This document shows positions 8,005 through 16,907 of a stretch of 34,516 nt of DNA, one piece after another. The stretch is taken from NCBI GenBank assembly GCA_017481495.1, contig JAFUPC010000074.1, positions 1-34,516 on the forward strand, given 5' to 3'. The notes below the pieces were generated by a model, which did no database searches, was not told the DNA's origin, and was given only the letters and a program-made list of their open reading frames with translations. Numbering within the stretch: the stretch's first letter is position 1; every line of letters starts with the position of its first letter. Origin of the DNA: Clostridia bacterium. GTDB lineage: Bacteria > Bacillota > Clostridia > Oscillospirales > CAG-272. The translations under genes and the position numbers were made by a program.

Positions 8005-11000
8005 ATCGCGGAAACCTCCATGGTGATTTCTTCAAGAACGTCAAGCAGAACGCGCACGGTATCCAGTGCTGTGAAGATGGTGACACCGTTTTCCACGGCA
8101 CAGCGGCGGATCTCCACACCGTCGGAAACGGTATTCATGCCGCCGGATGCGCTCAGATCTCTTGTGTTAATGACATAAGTGACATATCCGCCGCGGATGG
8201 AGTCGAGGATCTCCTCGGAGCCTTCGTTGAGCTTTTTCTTTACGCGCGTGCGGATGCCGTTGGCTTTTAAGAACATCGCCGTTCCGTGCGTGGCTTCGAT
8301 GTTGAAGCCCATATTGTAGAAGCGGCGGATGAGGGGCAGTGCTTCCTCCTTGTCGCGGTCGGCAAGGGTGACAAGAATCGTGCCGTAATTGAGCACCTGC
8401 ATTCCGGATGCCTGGAGTGCTTTGTACAGCGCTCTCGTCATCTTGCGGTCGTAGCCGATGGCTTCACCCGTGGACTTCATTTCGGGGGAGAGGTAAACGT
8501 CCATGCCGCGCAGTTTCGAGAACGAGAACGCGGGAACCTTGACATACCATTTTTCGGGCGCAGTGTCGGGATAGAGTTTATCATACCCCTGCTCTTTCAG
8601 CGACACACCCAGAATGACAAGCGTACCGATGTCCGCCAGATTGCACCCAGTCGCCTTGGATAAGAACGGCACGGTTCTGGACGAACGCGGGTTGACCTCG
8701 ATGATATAGACCCGGTTGTCAGGGTCGACAATAAACTGGATATTGAACAGTCCGATGATGCCGATGGCAAGACCGAGCCGTTTCGTGTAGTCGAGAATTG
8801 TCTCTTTGACGGTGTCATTCAGGGTAAACGGCGGATAGACCGAGATGGAGTCGCCGGAGTGGACACCGGTGCGTTCGACCAGCTCCATGATGCCGGGAAC
8901 GAAGACGTCCGTTCCGTCACAGACCGCATCGACCTCGACCTCACGGCCGACGATATATTTATCGACCAGAACCGGCTTGTCCTCGTCGATCTCGACGGCG
9001 GTTTTCAGATAATGGCGCAGCTGCTCCTCGTTTGCGACAATCTGCATCGCGCGGCCGCCAAGGACGAACGATGGGCGGACGAGCACCGGATACCCGATCT
9101 CTGCGGCGGCGCGCACACCGTCTTCCAGCTTTGTGACCGCATGACCCTTCGGCTGGGGAATGCCGAGAGAGGTCAGCACCTTTTCAAACGCATCGCGGTT
9201 TTCAGCGCGGTCGATGGCTTCCTTGTCTGTGCCGATGATGCGCACCCCGCGTGCGGCAAGCGGTTCTGCCAGATTGATCGCCGTCTGACCGCCAAGCGAT
9301 GCGATGACGCCCCACGGTTTTTCGATGTCAATGATGTTCATGACATCCTCCGGGGTCAAGGGCTCAAAATAGAGCTTGTCGGAGCAAGTGTAGTCGGTGG
9401 AGACCGTTTCGGGGTTGTTGTTGATGATGATCGCCTCACAGCCATGAGATTTGATGGTCATGACGGCGTGGACGGTGGAATAGTCGAACTCGACACCCTG
9501 TCCGATGCGGATGGGGCCGGCACCGAGCACGATGATCTTCTTCCGGTCGGTGATGACCGACTCGTTCTCATCGGCGTAGGTGGAGTAGAAATACGGGATA
9601 TACGAATCGAATTCCGATGCGCAGGTGTCGATCATCTTGTAAACGGGCAGAATACCGTGTTCCTTGCGCAGATCGGTGACGGCAAGCTCCGTCATGTTCC
9701 ACAGTTCGCCGATCTCCCGGTCGCAGAAGCCGGACTTCTTTGCGGCGCGGAGCGCTTTTATGTCGCACGGATTGCTTTCGAGATACGCTTCCATGCGGAC
9801 GATGTTGTGGATCTTATCGACAAAGAAGCTGTCGATCTTCGTAATTTTACAGATCGTATCCACATCCGTGCCGCGGCGCAGAAGCTCTGCGATCGCAAAC
9901 ACACGGTCGTCGGTGCCGTCTTTGATATAGGCAAGCAGGTCGGTGGTTGTGAACGCATCGAATTTCTTCATGTGCAGGTGGTACACACCGCATTCCAGCG
10001 AACGGACGGCTTTCAGGAGGCTTTCCTCCATCGTGCGCCCGATGCTCATGACCTCACCGGTCGCTTTCATCTGGGTGGACAGACGGTTGTTCGCATCAGC
10101 GAACTTGTCAAATGGGAAGCGCGGCATTTTCGTAACCACATAATCGAGCGTCGGCTCAAAGGATGCCGGGGTGTTCGCAATGCGGATCTCATCCAAGGTC
10201 ATACCGACGGCGATCTTTGCGGAGACCCGTGCAATCGGGTAGCCGGATGCCTTGGAGGCAAGTGCGGATGAGCGGGAGACACGGGGATTGACCTCGATGA
10301 CATAATAGCGGAACGACTGCGGATCGAGTGCAAACTGCACATTGCATCCACCCTCGATTTTCAACGCACGGATGATGCGCAGGGCGCTGTCGCGCAGAAG
10401 ATGGTATTCCTTGTTCGTCAGCGTCTGCGATGGGCAGACGACGATGGAGTCACCGGTGTGGATGCCGACGGGGTCGAGATTTTCCATATTACAAACGGTG
10501 ATGGCGGTGTCGTTTGCATCGCGGATGACCTCATATTCAATCTCCTTGTAGCCGCGGATGGATTTTTCGACGAGAACCTGGTGTACGGGGGAAAGCTTCA
10601 GCGCGTTCTTCATGATCTCGCGCAGCTCCTCCTCATTGTCCGCAAAGCCGCCGCCGGTGCCGCCCAGCGTAAAGGCGGGGCGCAGAACGACCGGGTATCC
10701 GATGTCCTCCGCCGCCCGTACACCCTCCTCAATGGAGTTTGCGATCTCGGACGGGCAGACCGGCTCGCCGATCTGTTCACACAGCTCCTTGAACAATTCT
10801 CTGTCCTCGGCGCGGGCGATAGAATCGGAGGATGTGCCGAGCAGCTCGACCTGGCATTCCCGCAGAATGCCCTTCTTTTCCAGCTGCATGGCAAGATTGA
10901 GTCCCGTCTGACCGCAGATACCGTGAACAATGGCATCGGGGCGCTCGAGACTGACTAATTTTTCGACATATTACAGGGAAAGGGGTGCCATATAGATCTT

Positions 11001-11186
11001 GTCGGCAATGGCGCGGTCGGTCATGATGGTCGCGGGGTTGGAGTTGGCTAAAATGACCTCATACCCCTCCTCACGCAGTGCCAGACACGCCTGTGTTCCT
11101 GCGTAGTCGAATTCCGCCGCCTGACCGATGACGATGGGGCCGGAACCGATGACCATGATCTTGTGAAGGTCTGTTCTCTTAGGCAT
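8001..11186 (-). pseudogene. carB: Carbamoyl-phosphate synthase large subunit with in-frame stop
   Basis: The gene spans 1061 sense-length codons plus the end codon, the normal CarB size, in one unbroken frame except for a TAA at 10973-10971 (codon 72). The residues before it ([12 protein letters not shown]) and after it (YVEKLVSLERPDAIV) are ordinary CarB, where Glu (GAA) usually stands, so one G-to-T change explains the stop. Downstream, both ATP-grasp halves are complete, including LRPAFTLGGTGGG and VRPSFVLGGRAM. The first Met after the stop is codon 100 (10889), which would remove the N-terminal part of the first domain and has no clear ribosome site. The enzyme makes carbamoyl phosphate for pyrimidine and arginine synthesis. 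The change may be a sequencing error or a real recent mutation. Confidence 0.85.
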
Positions 11187-12276
11187 TGACGTTCGCCTCC
11201 TTCATAAGTGCGATGAACCGATCGAACAGATAGCCGGAATCCTGCGGACCCGGTGCGCTTTCGGGGTGATACTGCACGGAAAAGATGCGGTCGCGCATAC
11301 TTTCCACGCCCTCTGCGGTATTGTCAAGCAGATTGATATGGGTGAGTTCCAGACCTGTTCCCGCAAGGGAATCCACATCAACTGCATACGAATGATTCTG
11401 GCTTGTGATCTCCACTTTTCCGGTTTTCAGATTCTTGACCGGATGGTTGCCGCCGCGGTGACCGAATTTCAGTTTGTACGTTTTTGCGCCGTAGGCGAGA
11501 GCGATCATCTGGTGACCGAGACAGATGCCGAAGATCGGCAGCTTTCCGCGCAGGGCGCGCACCAGCTCTATGACCGGGGTGACATCCTCCGGGTCGCCGG
11601 GACCGTTGGAGAGGAACAGTCCGTCGGGCTTCATCGCAAGGATGGTCGCGGCATCGGTGTTGTACGGAACAACGGTCACGTTGCATCCGCGGGCGTTTAA
11701 GGAACGGACGATGTTGAGCTTGATGCCGCAGTCCACGGCGACGACGTTGTATACATGGTCGGGCGTGCGGGAGAACCAGCGCTTCTTGCAGGACACGCGG
11801 GAGACCGCATCGTGCGGGACGGGGGTGTTCCGGATGATTTCCAGACCCGTTTCCAGACTGGTGCCGATACTTGTGATGAGCACGCGGCGGGAACCGTGGT
11901 CGCGGATGGAGCGGTTCAGCTTTCTTGTGTCAATGCCTTCGATGCCGGGAATGTGATATTCTTCCAGGATCTCGTCCAGGGTCTTGGTGCATCGGAAATT
12001 GGAGGGGCGGTCGTTGTATTCGGAGACAATGAGTGCGCCGAGGGTCGGCGTGCGTGTCTCAAAATCCTCGTCCGTGATGCCGTAATTGCCGATGAGCGGA
12101 TAGGTCATGACGACCGCCTGATCGGTATACGACGGGTCGGAGACAATCTCCTGATACCCTACCATTGAAGTGTTGAAAACGATTTCGCAGACGCGGTCCT
12201 CCCAACAGCCGAAGCCGTAGCCGAGATATTCCGACCCGTCCTCCAAAATCAGTTTTCTGTTGTAGCTGCGTTCCAT
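11179..12276 (-). CDS. carA: Carbamoyl-phosphate synthase small subunit
   Basis: A 365-residue glutaminase subunit that supplies ammonia to CarB. The C-terminal class I amidotransferase domain shows the nucleophile in FGICLGHQM and the His/Glu of [11 protein letters not shown]; the N-terminal CPSase domain has [12 protein letters not shown] place the start at 12276 (MERSYNRKL): AAAGGA lies 8 bases before it, whereas the ATG at 12282 is only 2 bases from that site and the one at 12309 has none. This start overlaps pyrC by 28 bases. Its end overlaps carB by 8 bases. Confidence 0.94.
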   Translation of the reverse strand: MERSYNRKLILEDGSEYLGYGFGCWEDRVCEIVFNTSMVGYQEIVSDPSYTDQAVVMTYPLIGNYGITDEDFETRTPTLGALIVSEYNDRPSNFRCTKTLDEILEEYHIPGIEGIDTRKLNRSIRDHGSRRVLITSIGTSLETGLEIIRNTPVPHDAVSRVSCKKRWFSRTPDHVYNVVAVDCGIKLNIVRSLNARGCNVTVVPYNTDAATILAMKPDGLFLSNGPGDPEDVTPVIELVRALRGKLPIFGICLGHQMIALAYGAKTYKLKFGHRGGNHPVKNLKTGKVEITSQNHSYAVDVDSLAGTGLELTHINLLDNTAEGVESMRDRIFSVQYHPESAPGPQDSGYLFDRFIALMKEANVNA

Positions 12277-13442
12277 ACACATCTTCCTTTCCAGAACGTC
12301 GCAATGCATTTGCCGAAAACTTCCATGCCATCAAACGGCGTACTGCGTCCCATCGACGCAAATGCCGCCGCATCCACTGTTGTCTTTTCATTCAGTGCCC
12401 ACACGGTACAGTCGCCGTGTTCATAACCTGCCGCACCGAGGGAGAACCGTCTGCGCGGGTTGTCCGACATCAGGGCGATGAGCTTTTCAAGGGTCAGAAT
12501 GCCCGGCTTCACCAGTCCCGTGTACAGAACCGGGAACGCGCATTCCAGTCCGACGATGCCGTTCAGACTGCCCGCAAAGCCCTTTGCCTTTTCCTCTGCG
12601 CTGTGCGGTGCATGGTCGGTGGCGATCATATCGACCGTCCCGTCATGAAGTGCCACGATGAGTGCTTCCCTGTCTGCGGGTGCGCGGAGCGGCGGATTCA
12701 TTTTCCAGTTTCCGCTGTCCGCCCGCATGGTCTCATCGAGAAGCAGGTAATGCGGCCCCGTCTCGCAAGTGACGTCGATACCGTCTTTTTTTGCCTGCCG
12801 GATAAGCTCCAGCGACACGGCGGAGGAAACGTGGCAGACGTGGAGTGCCGCACCCGTTTCCTTTGCAAGCAGGATGTCCCGTTCTACCTCCGACCATTCA
12901 CTTCTCGGGTCGGCCGGTGCATACGTCAGGTCTTCGCAGTGCGCGACGATGATCTTGCCGAGTGCCTTTGCCCGCACCATCGCCTCCCGCATCAGTGCCG
13001 CATCCGCGACCCCGCGCCCATCGTCGGAAAAGCCGGCGACATCCTCTGCCATCGCTTCCAGATCTGCGAGAACCTGTCCGTTTTCCCCGACGGTGATGGC
13101 GCCCATCGGACGGGCATCCACACACGCATCACGCCGGATGCAGTCGAGCTGAACATCGAGGTGTTCCCTCGAATCGGGAACGGGATCGAGGTTCGCCATC
13201 GGACAAACCGCTGTATAACCGCCGTGTGCTGCCGCGCGCGTTCCCGTCTTCACCGTCTCCTTATAAGAAAATCCCGGTTCACGCAGATGCACATGCACAT
13301 CCGCAAAGCCGGGAAACACATAATATTCGGAATTTTCGGAAACAATACCGCCCTTGTCCCCTGCCGATACGTCAAGAGAGACCTCTTCCGGGGAGAAAAA
13401 GCCGCCGCGGTAAACCATTGCATTCCGTTTCGTTTTGGTCAT
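12249..13442 (-). CDS. pyrC: Dihydroorotase
   Basis: A 397-residue amidohydrolase that closes carbamoyl aspartate to dihydroorotate. The zinc site is visible as DVHVHLREPG (H50 and H52), AHCED (H168), the VCHVSS His (H204) and ATDHAPH (D276); KMNPPLR is the substrate loop. The form resembles the class I enzymes of Gram-positives. It is the first gene of the pyr operon, with AAAGGA about 11 bases upstream of the ATG. It follows a leader of about 265 nt with an attenuator-like terminator. Confidence 0.94.
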   Translation of the reverse strand: MTKTKRNAMVYRGGFFSPEEVSLDVSAGDKGGIVSENSEYYVFPGFADVHVHLREPGFSYKETVKTGTRAAAHGGYTAVCPMANLDPVPDSREHLDVQLDCIRRDACVDARPMGAITVGENGQVLADLEAMAEDVAGFSDDGRGVADAALMREAMVRAKALGKIIVAHCEDLTYAPADPRSEWSEVERDILLAKETGAALHVCHVSSAVSLELIRQAKKDGIDVTCETGPHYLLLDETMRADSGNWKMNPPLRAPADREALIVALHDGTVDMIATDHAPHSAEEKAKGFAGSLNGIVGLECAFPVLYTGLVKPGILTLEKLIALMSDNPRRRFSLGAAGYEHGDCTVWALNEKTTVDAAAFASMGRSTPFDGMEVFGKCIATFWKGRCVWNAATTEN

Positions 13443-13530
13443 AAAAGTGCCATTCCTTTCCGATAAATCAATCTGTACGCGGTATCACCGCACGCAGACA
13501 TTCTGCACGCAGAACAAACGCCGTTTCCGC

Positions 13531-13574
13531 AAAAAAGTCCCGCCCGGATATCAGCATTCCGATACAGGCAGGAC
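13531..13574 (-). terminator. Attenuator-like terminator in the pyr leader
   Basis: On the minus strand GTCCTGCCTG (13574-13565) pairs with CGGGCGGGAC (13546-13537), ten consecutive pairs of which two are G-T, and an inner TATC/GATA pairing follows. Six T residues come straight after the stem (13536-13531). This is an intrinsic terminator between the promoter and pyrC, about 90 bases before the start codon. It must be bypassed for the operon to be expressed, so it is probably the regulatory attenuator. Confidence 0.78.
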
Positions 13575-13667
13575 AAAGGAACACGGAGCGCATTCCGGGG
13601 GCCGCCGTAATTTCCGCGCGGCTCCTGCCAAAATCATCCACCGTTTCGTCTGAAGAATATGCTTCAT
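13551..13667 (-). CDS. Possible 38-residue leader peptide of pyr operon
   Basis: A small frame from ATG at 13667-13665 to TGA at 13553-13551 would encode 38 residues, starting MKHILQTKRW and ending LPVSEC. It begins about 40 bases after the predicted transcription start, and its stop codon lies in the loop region of the attenuator hairpin, the arrangement known for the E. coli pyrBI leader. Codons 13-15 contain the arm of a competing pairing. Against it: the ribosome site is weak (only AGAGA-like bases well upstream), and the peptide resembles nothing I know. Confidence 0.35.
   Translation of the reverse strand: MKHILQTKRWMILAGAARKLRRPPECAPCSFVLPVSEC
13567..13629 (-). promoter_or_regulatory. 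Possible antiterminator pairing in pyr leader
   Basis: On the minus strand GGCAGGA (13629-13623) is exactly complementary to TCCTGCC (13573-13567), which is also the 5' arm of the terminator stem. The two pairings exclude each other, so the upstream copy can act as an antiterminator. I found no match to the PyrR-binding loop consensus, so the signal that selects the fold is unknown. Confidence 0.5.
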
Positions 13668-13714
13668 CTTGTCGGTATCTCTGTACAGACTTAAAGATTG
13701 CTTTTATCCTGAAT

Positions 13715-13743
13715 ATTATACCACACAATGCCTGTTTTGTCAA
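13715..13743 (-). promoter_or_regulatory. Sigma-A promoter of the pyr operon
   Basis: On the minus strand TTGACA (13743-13738), a 17-base spacer and TATAAT (13720-13715) match the consensus at all twelve positions. The start would be near base 13708, about 265 bases before pyrC. The spacing from TATAAT to the leader structures fits a regulated leader transcript. Confidence 0.88.
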
Positions 13744-13845
13744 GCAGAAATCCGGGATTGCGCGGTGTTTTTTCCATTTTCGGCGATTTTCACGAATGGG
13801 AATCTGATAGCAATAAAAAATTCAAAAATGAGACATATAATTTTC

Positions 13846-13874
13846 TTGACATTCCGCCCGTAACGGTGTATAAT
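13846..13874 (+). promoter_or_regulatory. Sigma-A promoter of the zinc-ribbon gene
   Basis: TTGACA (13846-13851), 17 bases, TATAAT (13869-13874): a full consensus promoter. AAGGAGG at 13904-13910 is the ribosome site for the gene at 13920. It points away from the pyr promoter, with about 100 bases between the two -35 boxes; that stretch is AT-rich and holds no gene. Confidence 0.9.
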
Positions 13875-13919
13875 ATATAATAGTGAAATTATTATATCCG
13901 TCCAAGGAGGAAACATACA

Positions 13920-14414
13920 ATGGACTTTTTCAAGAATCTTTCCAACAGCCTGACCAAAGCCGCGGAAGCAACCGCAAAGAAAGCCGGTGAGCTGACCGAT
14001 ACCGCTAAGCTGAAGTTGAAGCAGAACCGCATCACCACTGACATCAACGATGCTTACACCGACATCGGCAAGCTCATCTACAAGCAGTACAAGGAATCCA
14101 CGGACGAATCCGCCGCAATCGCCGAAAAGTGCCTTGCCATCGACAAGAGCAACGAAGAACTCGCCGCTGTCACAGCCGAAATCGAAGCCATCAAGGCTGC
14201 CGCCGAAGCCGCAAAGGCACAGGCTGCTGAAGAAAAAGCACAGGCTGCGGAAGCCGCTGACGAAACTGCTGCCGAAGAAGCTCCTGCCACAGAAGAAGCA
14301 CCCGCTGACGAAGCAGCTGCTGAAACTCCCGCCGGCAAGACCTGCTCCGCGTGCGGTGCAGAACTGCCCGCAGATGCCCTGTTCTGTAACAAGTGCGGAC
14401 AGAAACAGGATTAA
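13920..14414 (+). CDS. Zinc-ribbon protein with Ala/Glu-rich coiled coil
   Basis: This 164-residue protein has an N-terminal amphipathic helical part (residues 1-100) rich in Lys and Ala, a strongly Ala/Glu-rich stretch (about 95-138), and a C-terminal zinc ribbon CSACGAELPADALFCNKCG with two CxxC knuckles. No signal peptide or membrane helix is seen, so it should be cytoplasmic. A consensus promoter and a perfect AAGGAGG suggest strong expression. Similar small zinc-ribbon proteins are common in Clostridia and have no known function; I do not assign one. The stop codon lies in the loop of a hairpin that may be its terminator. Confidence 0.8.
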   Translation: MDFFKNLSNSLTKAAEATAKKAGELTDTAKLKLKQNRITTDINDAYTDIGKLIYKQYKESTDESAAIAEKCLAIDKSNEELAAVTAEIEAIKAAAEAAKAQAAEEKAQAAEAADETAAEEAPATEEAPADEAAAETPAGKTCSACGAELPADALFCNKCGQKQD

Positions 14415-14430
14415 AATCCTGTTTCTTATA
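14401..14430 (+). terminator. Hairpin at end of zinc-ribbon gene, possible terminator
   Basis: AGAAACAGGATT (14401-14412) is exactly complementary to 14415-14426. The stop codon forms part of the loop, and TATAG follows instead of a clean T run. A second hairpin, GAGATTTT with AAAATCTC (14431-14451), lies next to it, also without a T run. Either could slow or end transcription before the DUF4234 gene. Confidence 0.45.
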
Positions 14431-14486
14431 GAGATTTTCTGCGAAAATCTCCTCACAAAAACAAGACACAATTTATCTACTGCAAC

Positions 14487-14867
14487 ATGAATTACGAAAA
14501 ACGAAGTCCCGTGGCAGTGCTGCTTCTGTCCATCGTGACCTGCGGCATCTACCAACTGTATCTCATTTACAAAGTATCGCAGGAGATCCGCGATTTCCGC
14601 GGCGACAACAGCATCAGTCCCGGAACGGAACTTCTGCTCTCTATCATTACCTGCGGGCTGTATGAGATCTACTGGTTTTACAAATACGGCAGGTTGGTAT
14701 TCGATATGCAGCAGCGCGTCGGCGTTCCCGGCGCATCCGATATGTCCCTTGTCCTGCTTCTGCTTCCGGTTTTCGGATTCGGTGTCGTCTCCATGCTTCT
14801 TTTGCAGACGGAGCTCAACCGTATCTGGGACACCATCACCCCGGGCGGCACGGACGGCGTATCATAA
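14487..14867 (+). CDS. DUF4234-type membrane protein
   Basis: A 126-residue membrane protein with two copies of the pattern LLLSIxTCGxYxxYxxYK (around residues 12-30 and 49-67) and a third hydrophobic segment near 90-110. This repeated TCG-Y motif is typical of DUF4234, a family of unknown function often found next to zinc-ribbon proteins. No good ribosome site is present before the ATG, so the start is uncertain, though the next Met would cut the first motif. It lies 72 bases after the zinc-ribbon gene and ends at a strong terminator. Confidence 0.75.
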   Translation: MNYEKRSPVAVLLLSIVTCGIYQLYLIYKVSQEIRDFRGDNSISPGTELLLSIITCGLYEIYWFYKYGRLVFDMQQRVGVPGASDMSLVLLLLPVFGFGVVSMLLLQTELNRIWDTITPGGTDGVS

Positions 14868-14894
14868 CATTCAGCAATGCACCACCAAAGCAAG

Positions 14895-14930
14895 AAGGGA
14901 CTGCCGCATCACGCCACAGTCCCTTTATTG
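14895..14930 (+). terminator. Intrinsic terminator after DUF4234 gene
   Basis: AAGGGACTG (14895-14903) pairs perfectly with CAGTCCCTT (14917-14925), followed by TATTGTCTGTT. It separates the DUF4234 gene from the ABC-F gene, whose own ribosome site begins about 25 bases farther on. Confidence 0.72.
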
Positions 14931-14963
14931 TCTGTTATATCAATTTATTCCCAAGGAGTACCC

Positions 14964-16907
14964 ATGATCAGCATCAGCTGTGACAATTTAAGTCTTTCCT
15001 TCGGCATCGACACCATACTCGAAAACGTATCGTTTTCTCTGAACGACGGCGACCGGCTCGGCATTGTCGGTGTCAACGGCGCAGGCAAATCAACGTTGTT
15101 CCGTCTCATCACCGGCGAATACAAGCAGGACACAGGCGCGGTCTACATTGCCAAAGACAAAACGGTCGGACTACTCGAGCAGAACACCGGTCTTGACAGC
15201 GAAAAACCGGTTTATGAAGAAATGCTCTCGTCCTTCCCCGCGCTCGTTTCCCTGGAACAGCGCATTGCCGACACGCAGGCCGCCATCAATGCCTATGAAA
15301 CCGAACGCAAGCCGCACGACGATGCGTTTCACCGGCTCATCTCCGATTTCTCGGAAATGAACGAGACCTTTGAATCCGAGGGCGGCTATTCATACAAAAA
15401 CCGCATCCGCGCCATGCTCACGCAGATGGGCTTCGGTGAGGAATTCTGGGACATTCCCATCGCAAAGCTGTCGGGTGGTCAGAAGACCCGTCTCGCGCTC
15501 GTCCGTCTGCTTCTGTGGGAGCCGGACATCCTGATGCTCGACGAGCCGACCAACCATCTCGACATCGACACGCTGTCGTGGCTGGAAGAGCATCTGCGCG
15601 GGTATAAGAAAACGATTCTCGTCGTCTCCCACGACCGCTATTTTCTCGACAAAATCACAAACAAGATCCTCGAAATCGAACACAAGCGCGGAACCCTGTA
15701 CAACGGCAACTACTCGTCGTATCTGGAACAGAAAGCAAAAAACCGCGAAGTGGAGGAAAAGCATTACCAGAACCAACAGCGCGAGATCGCCCGCATTGAA
15801 GCGTACATCGAACAGCAGCGCCGCTGGAACCGGGAACGCAACATCATCGCCGCCGAAAGCCGCCAGAAGCAGCTGGACAAGATGGTGAAGCTGGACAAGC
15901 CGAATGCCGCACCCGACAAAATCCGCCTGCAGTTCTCCAAGTCCGGCGAATCGGGCAACGACGTTCTGGAGCTGAACCGCCTCTCAAAAGCCTATCCCGG
16001 AAAGCCGCTCTTTTCCGACGTGTCCGCGATGGTGAAAAAGCACGACCACGTTTTCGTCTACGGCCCCAACGGATGCGGTAAATCGACCTTACTGAAGATC
16101 ATCATGGGTCGTGTCGCGCCCGACCGCGGCGACTATGAATACGGCTACAACGTCACCGTCGGCTATTACGACCAGGAACAGCAGGAGCTGGACGAAAACA
16201 ACACCGTTCTGGAAGAGCTGTGGTCGGAATACGAAAATCTGACCCAGACGGAGATACGCAACACGCTTGCGCTGTTTCTGTTCCGCGGAGACGACATTGA
16301 AAAGAAGGTCTCCGTTCTCTCCGGCGGTGAAAAGGCACGTCTGACACTGGCGAAGCTGATTCTCTCCAAGATGAACGTGCTGATCCTCGACGAGCCGACG
16401 AACCATCTAGACATTCCGTCCAGAGAAGCACTGGAAACGGCACTGCTCGCCTTTGACGGAACGATCATCGCCGTCTCCCACGACCGTTATTTCATAAACA
16501 AGCTCGCCAACCGCATCTTTGACTTATCTGACCACACACTCGCAGATTTCCGTGGCACTTATGAAGAATATCTTGCGTATAAGGAACGGCAGAAAACCGG
16601 CAATGCAAGTGCTTCCGGCATAACGGCGGGTACACCGTCCGCCGCCCCCGCAGAACCCCTTTCCGCCGGCAAGGAGCAGTTCTTAAAGAACAAAGCCGAT
16701 GCCGCCCAGCGCAGAAAGGAAGAACGCGCCCGGCAGAAGACCGCCGATGCCATTGCAAAGACCGAGCGGGAAATTGAGGACATCGACGAAGAAATGGCGG
16801 GCGACGCATCGTCCGACTACAAACGCCTGTCGGAGCTTCAGACCAGAAAGGACGAACTGGAAGAACAGCTTCTTTTGCTGTATGAGGAAGCAGAAGCGCT
16901 CGGCTGA
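14964..16907 (+). CDS. ABC-F family ATPase (YdiF-like)
   Basis: This 647-residue protein has two ATP-binding cassettes and no membrane segments. The first has Walker A GVNGAGKST (residues 36-44), signature LSGGQKTRL (about 169) and Walker B LMLDEPTNHLD (about 190); the second has GPNGCGKST (about 367), LSGGEKARL (about 451) and LILDEPTNHLD (about 473). A charged helical linker lies between them and a coiled-coil tail at about 571-643. ABC-F proteins act on the ribosome, often freeing it from stalls or antibiotics. The start was set at 14964 because of AAGGAG a few bases upstream; the frame extends to 14877 but that part contains a terminator. Subfamily is a guess from the long C-terminal coiled coil. 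Confidence 0.88.
   Translation: MISISCDNLSLSFGIDTILENVSFSLNDGDRLGIVGVNGAGKSTLFRLITGEYKQDTGAVYIAKDKTVGLLEQNTGLDSEKPVYEEMLSSFPALVSLEQRIADTQAAINAYETERKPHDDAFHRLISDFSEMNETFESEGGYSYKNRIRAMLTQMGFGEEFWDIPIAKLSGGQKTRLALVRLLLWEPDILMLDEPTNHLDIDTLSWLEEHLRGYKKTILVVSHDRYFLDKITNKILEIEHKRGTLYNGNYSSYLEQKAKNREVEEKHYQNQQREIARIEAYIEQQRRWNRERNIIAAESRQKQLDKMVKLDKPNAAPDKIRLQFSKSGESGNDVLELNRLSKAYPGKPLFSDVSAMVKKHDHVFVYGPNGCGKSTLLKIIMGRVAPDRGDYEYGYNVTVGYYDQEQQELDENNTVLEELWSEYENLTQTEIRNTLALFLFRGDDIEKKVSVLSGGEKARLTLAKLILSKMNVLILDEPTNHLDIPSREALETALLAFDGTIIAVSHDRYFINKLANRIFDLSDHTLADFRGTYEEYLAYKERQKTGNASASGITAGTPSAAPAEPLSAGKEQFLKNKADAAQRRKEERARQKTADAIAKTEREIEDIDEEMAGDASSDYKRLSELQTRKDELEEQLLLLYEEAEALG

Noticed and set aside
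8859..10271. Long plus-strand open frame opposite carB
   Set aside because: It lies wholly opposite a clear CarB frame, has no ribosome site, and reads as the low-stop shadow expected of a GC-rich gene.
10971..10973. TAA reassigned to an amino acid in this organism
   Set aside because: TAA ends several complete genes here, such as the SIS and zinc-ribbon genes, so it is used as a stop.
8001..11186. carB as two separate genes or a frameshift
   Set aside because: Both parts are in the same frame and the residues between stop and codon 100 match CarB, so only a nonsense codon is needed.
13468..13743. Minus-strand open frame of 91 codons across the pyr leader
   Set aside because: It would begin at the -35 box, upstream of the predicted transcript start, and has no ribosome site or family resemblance.
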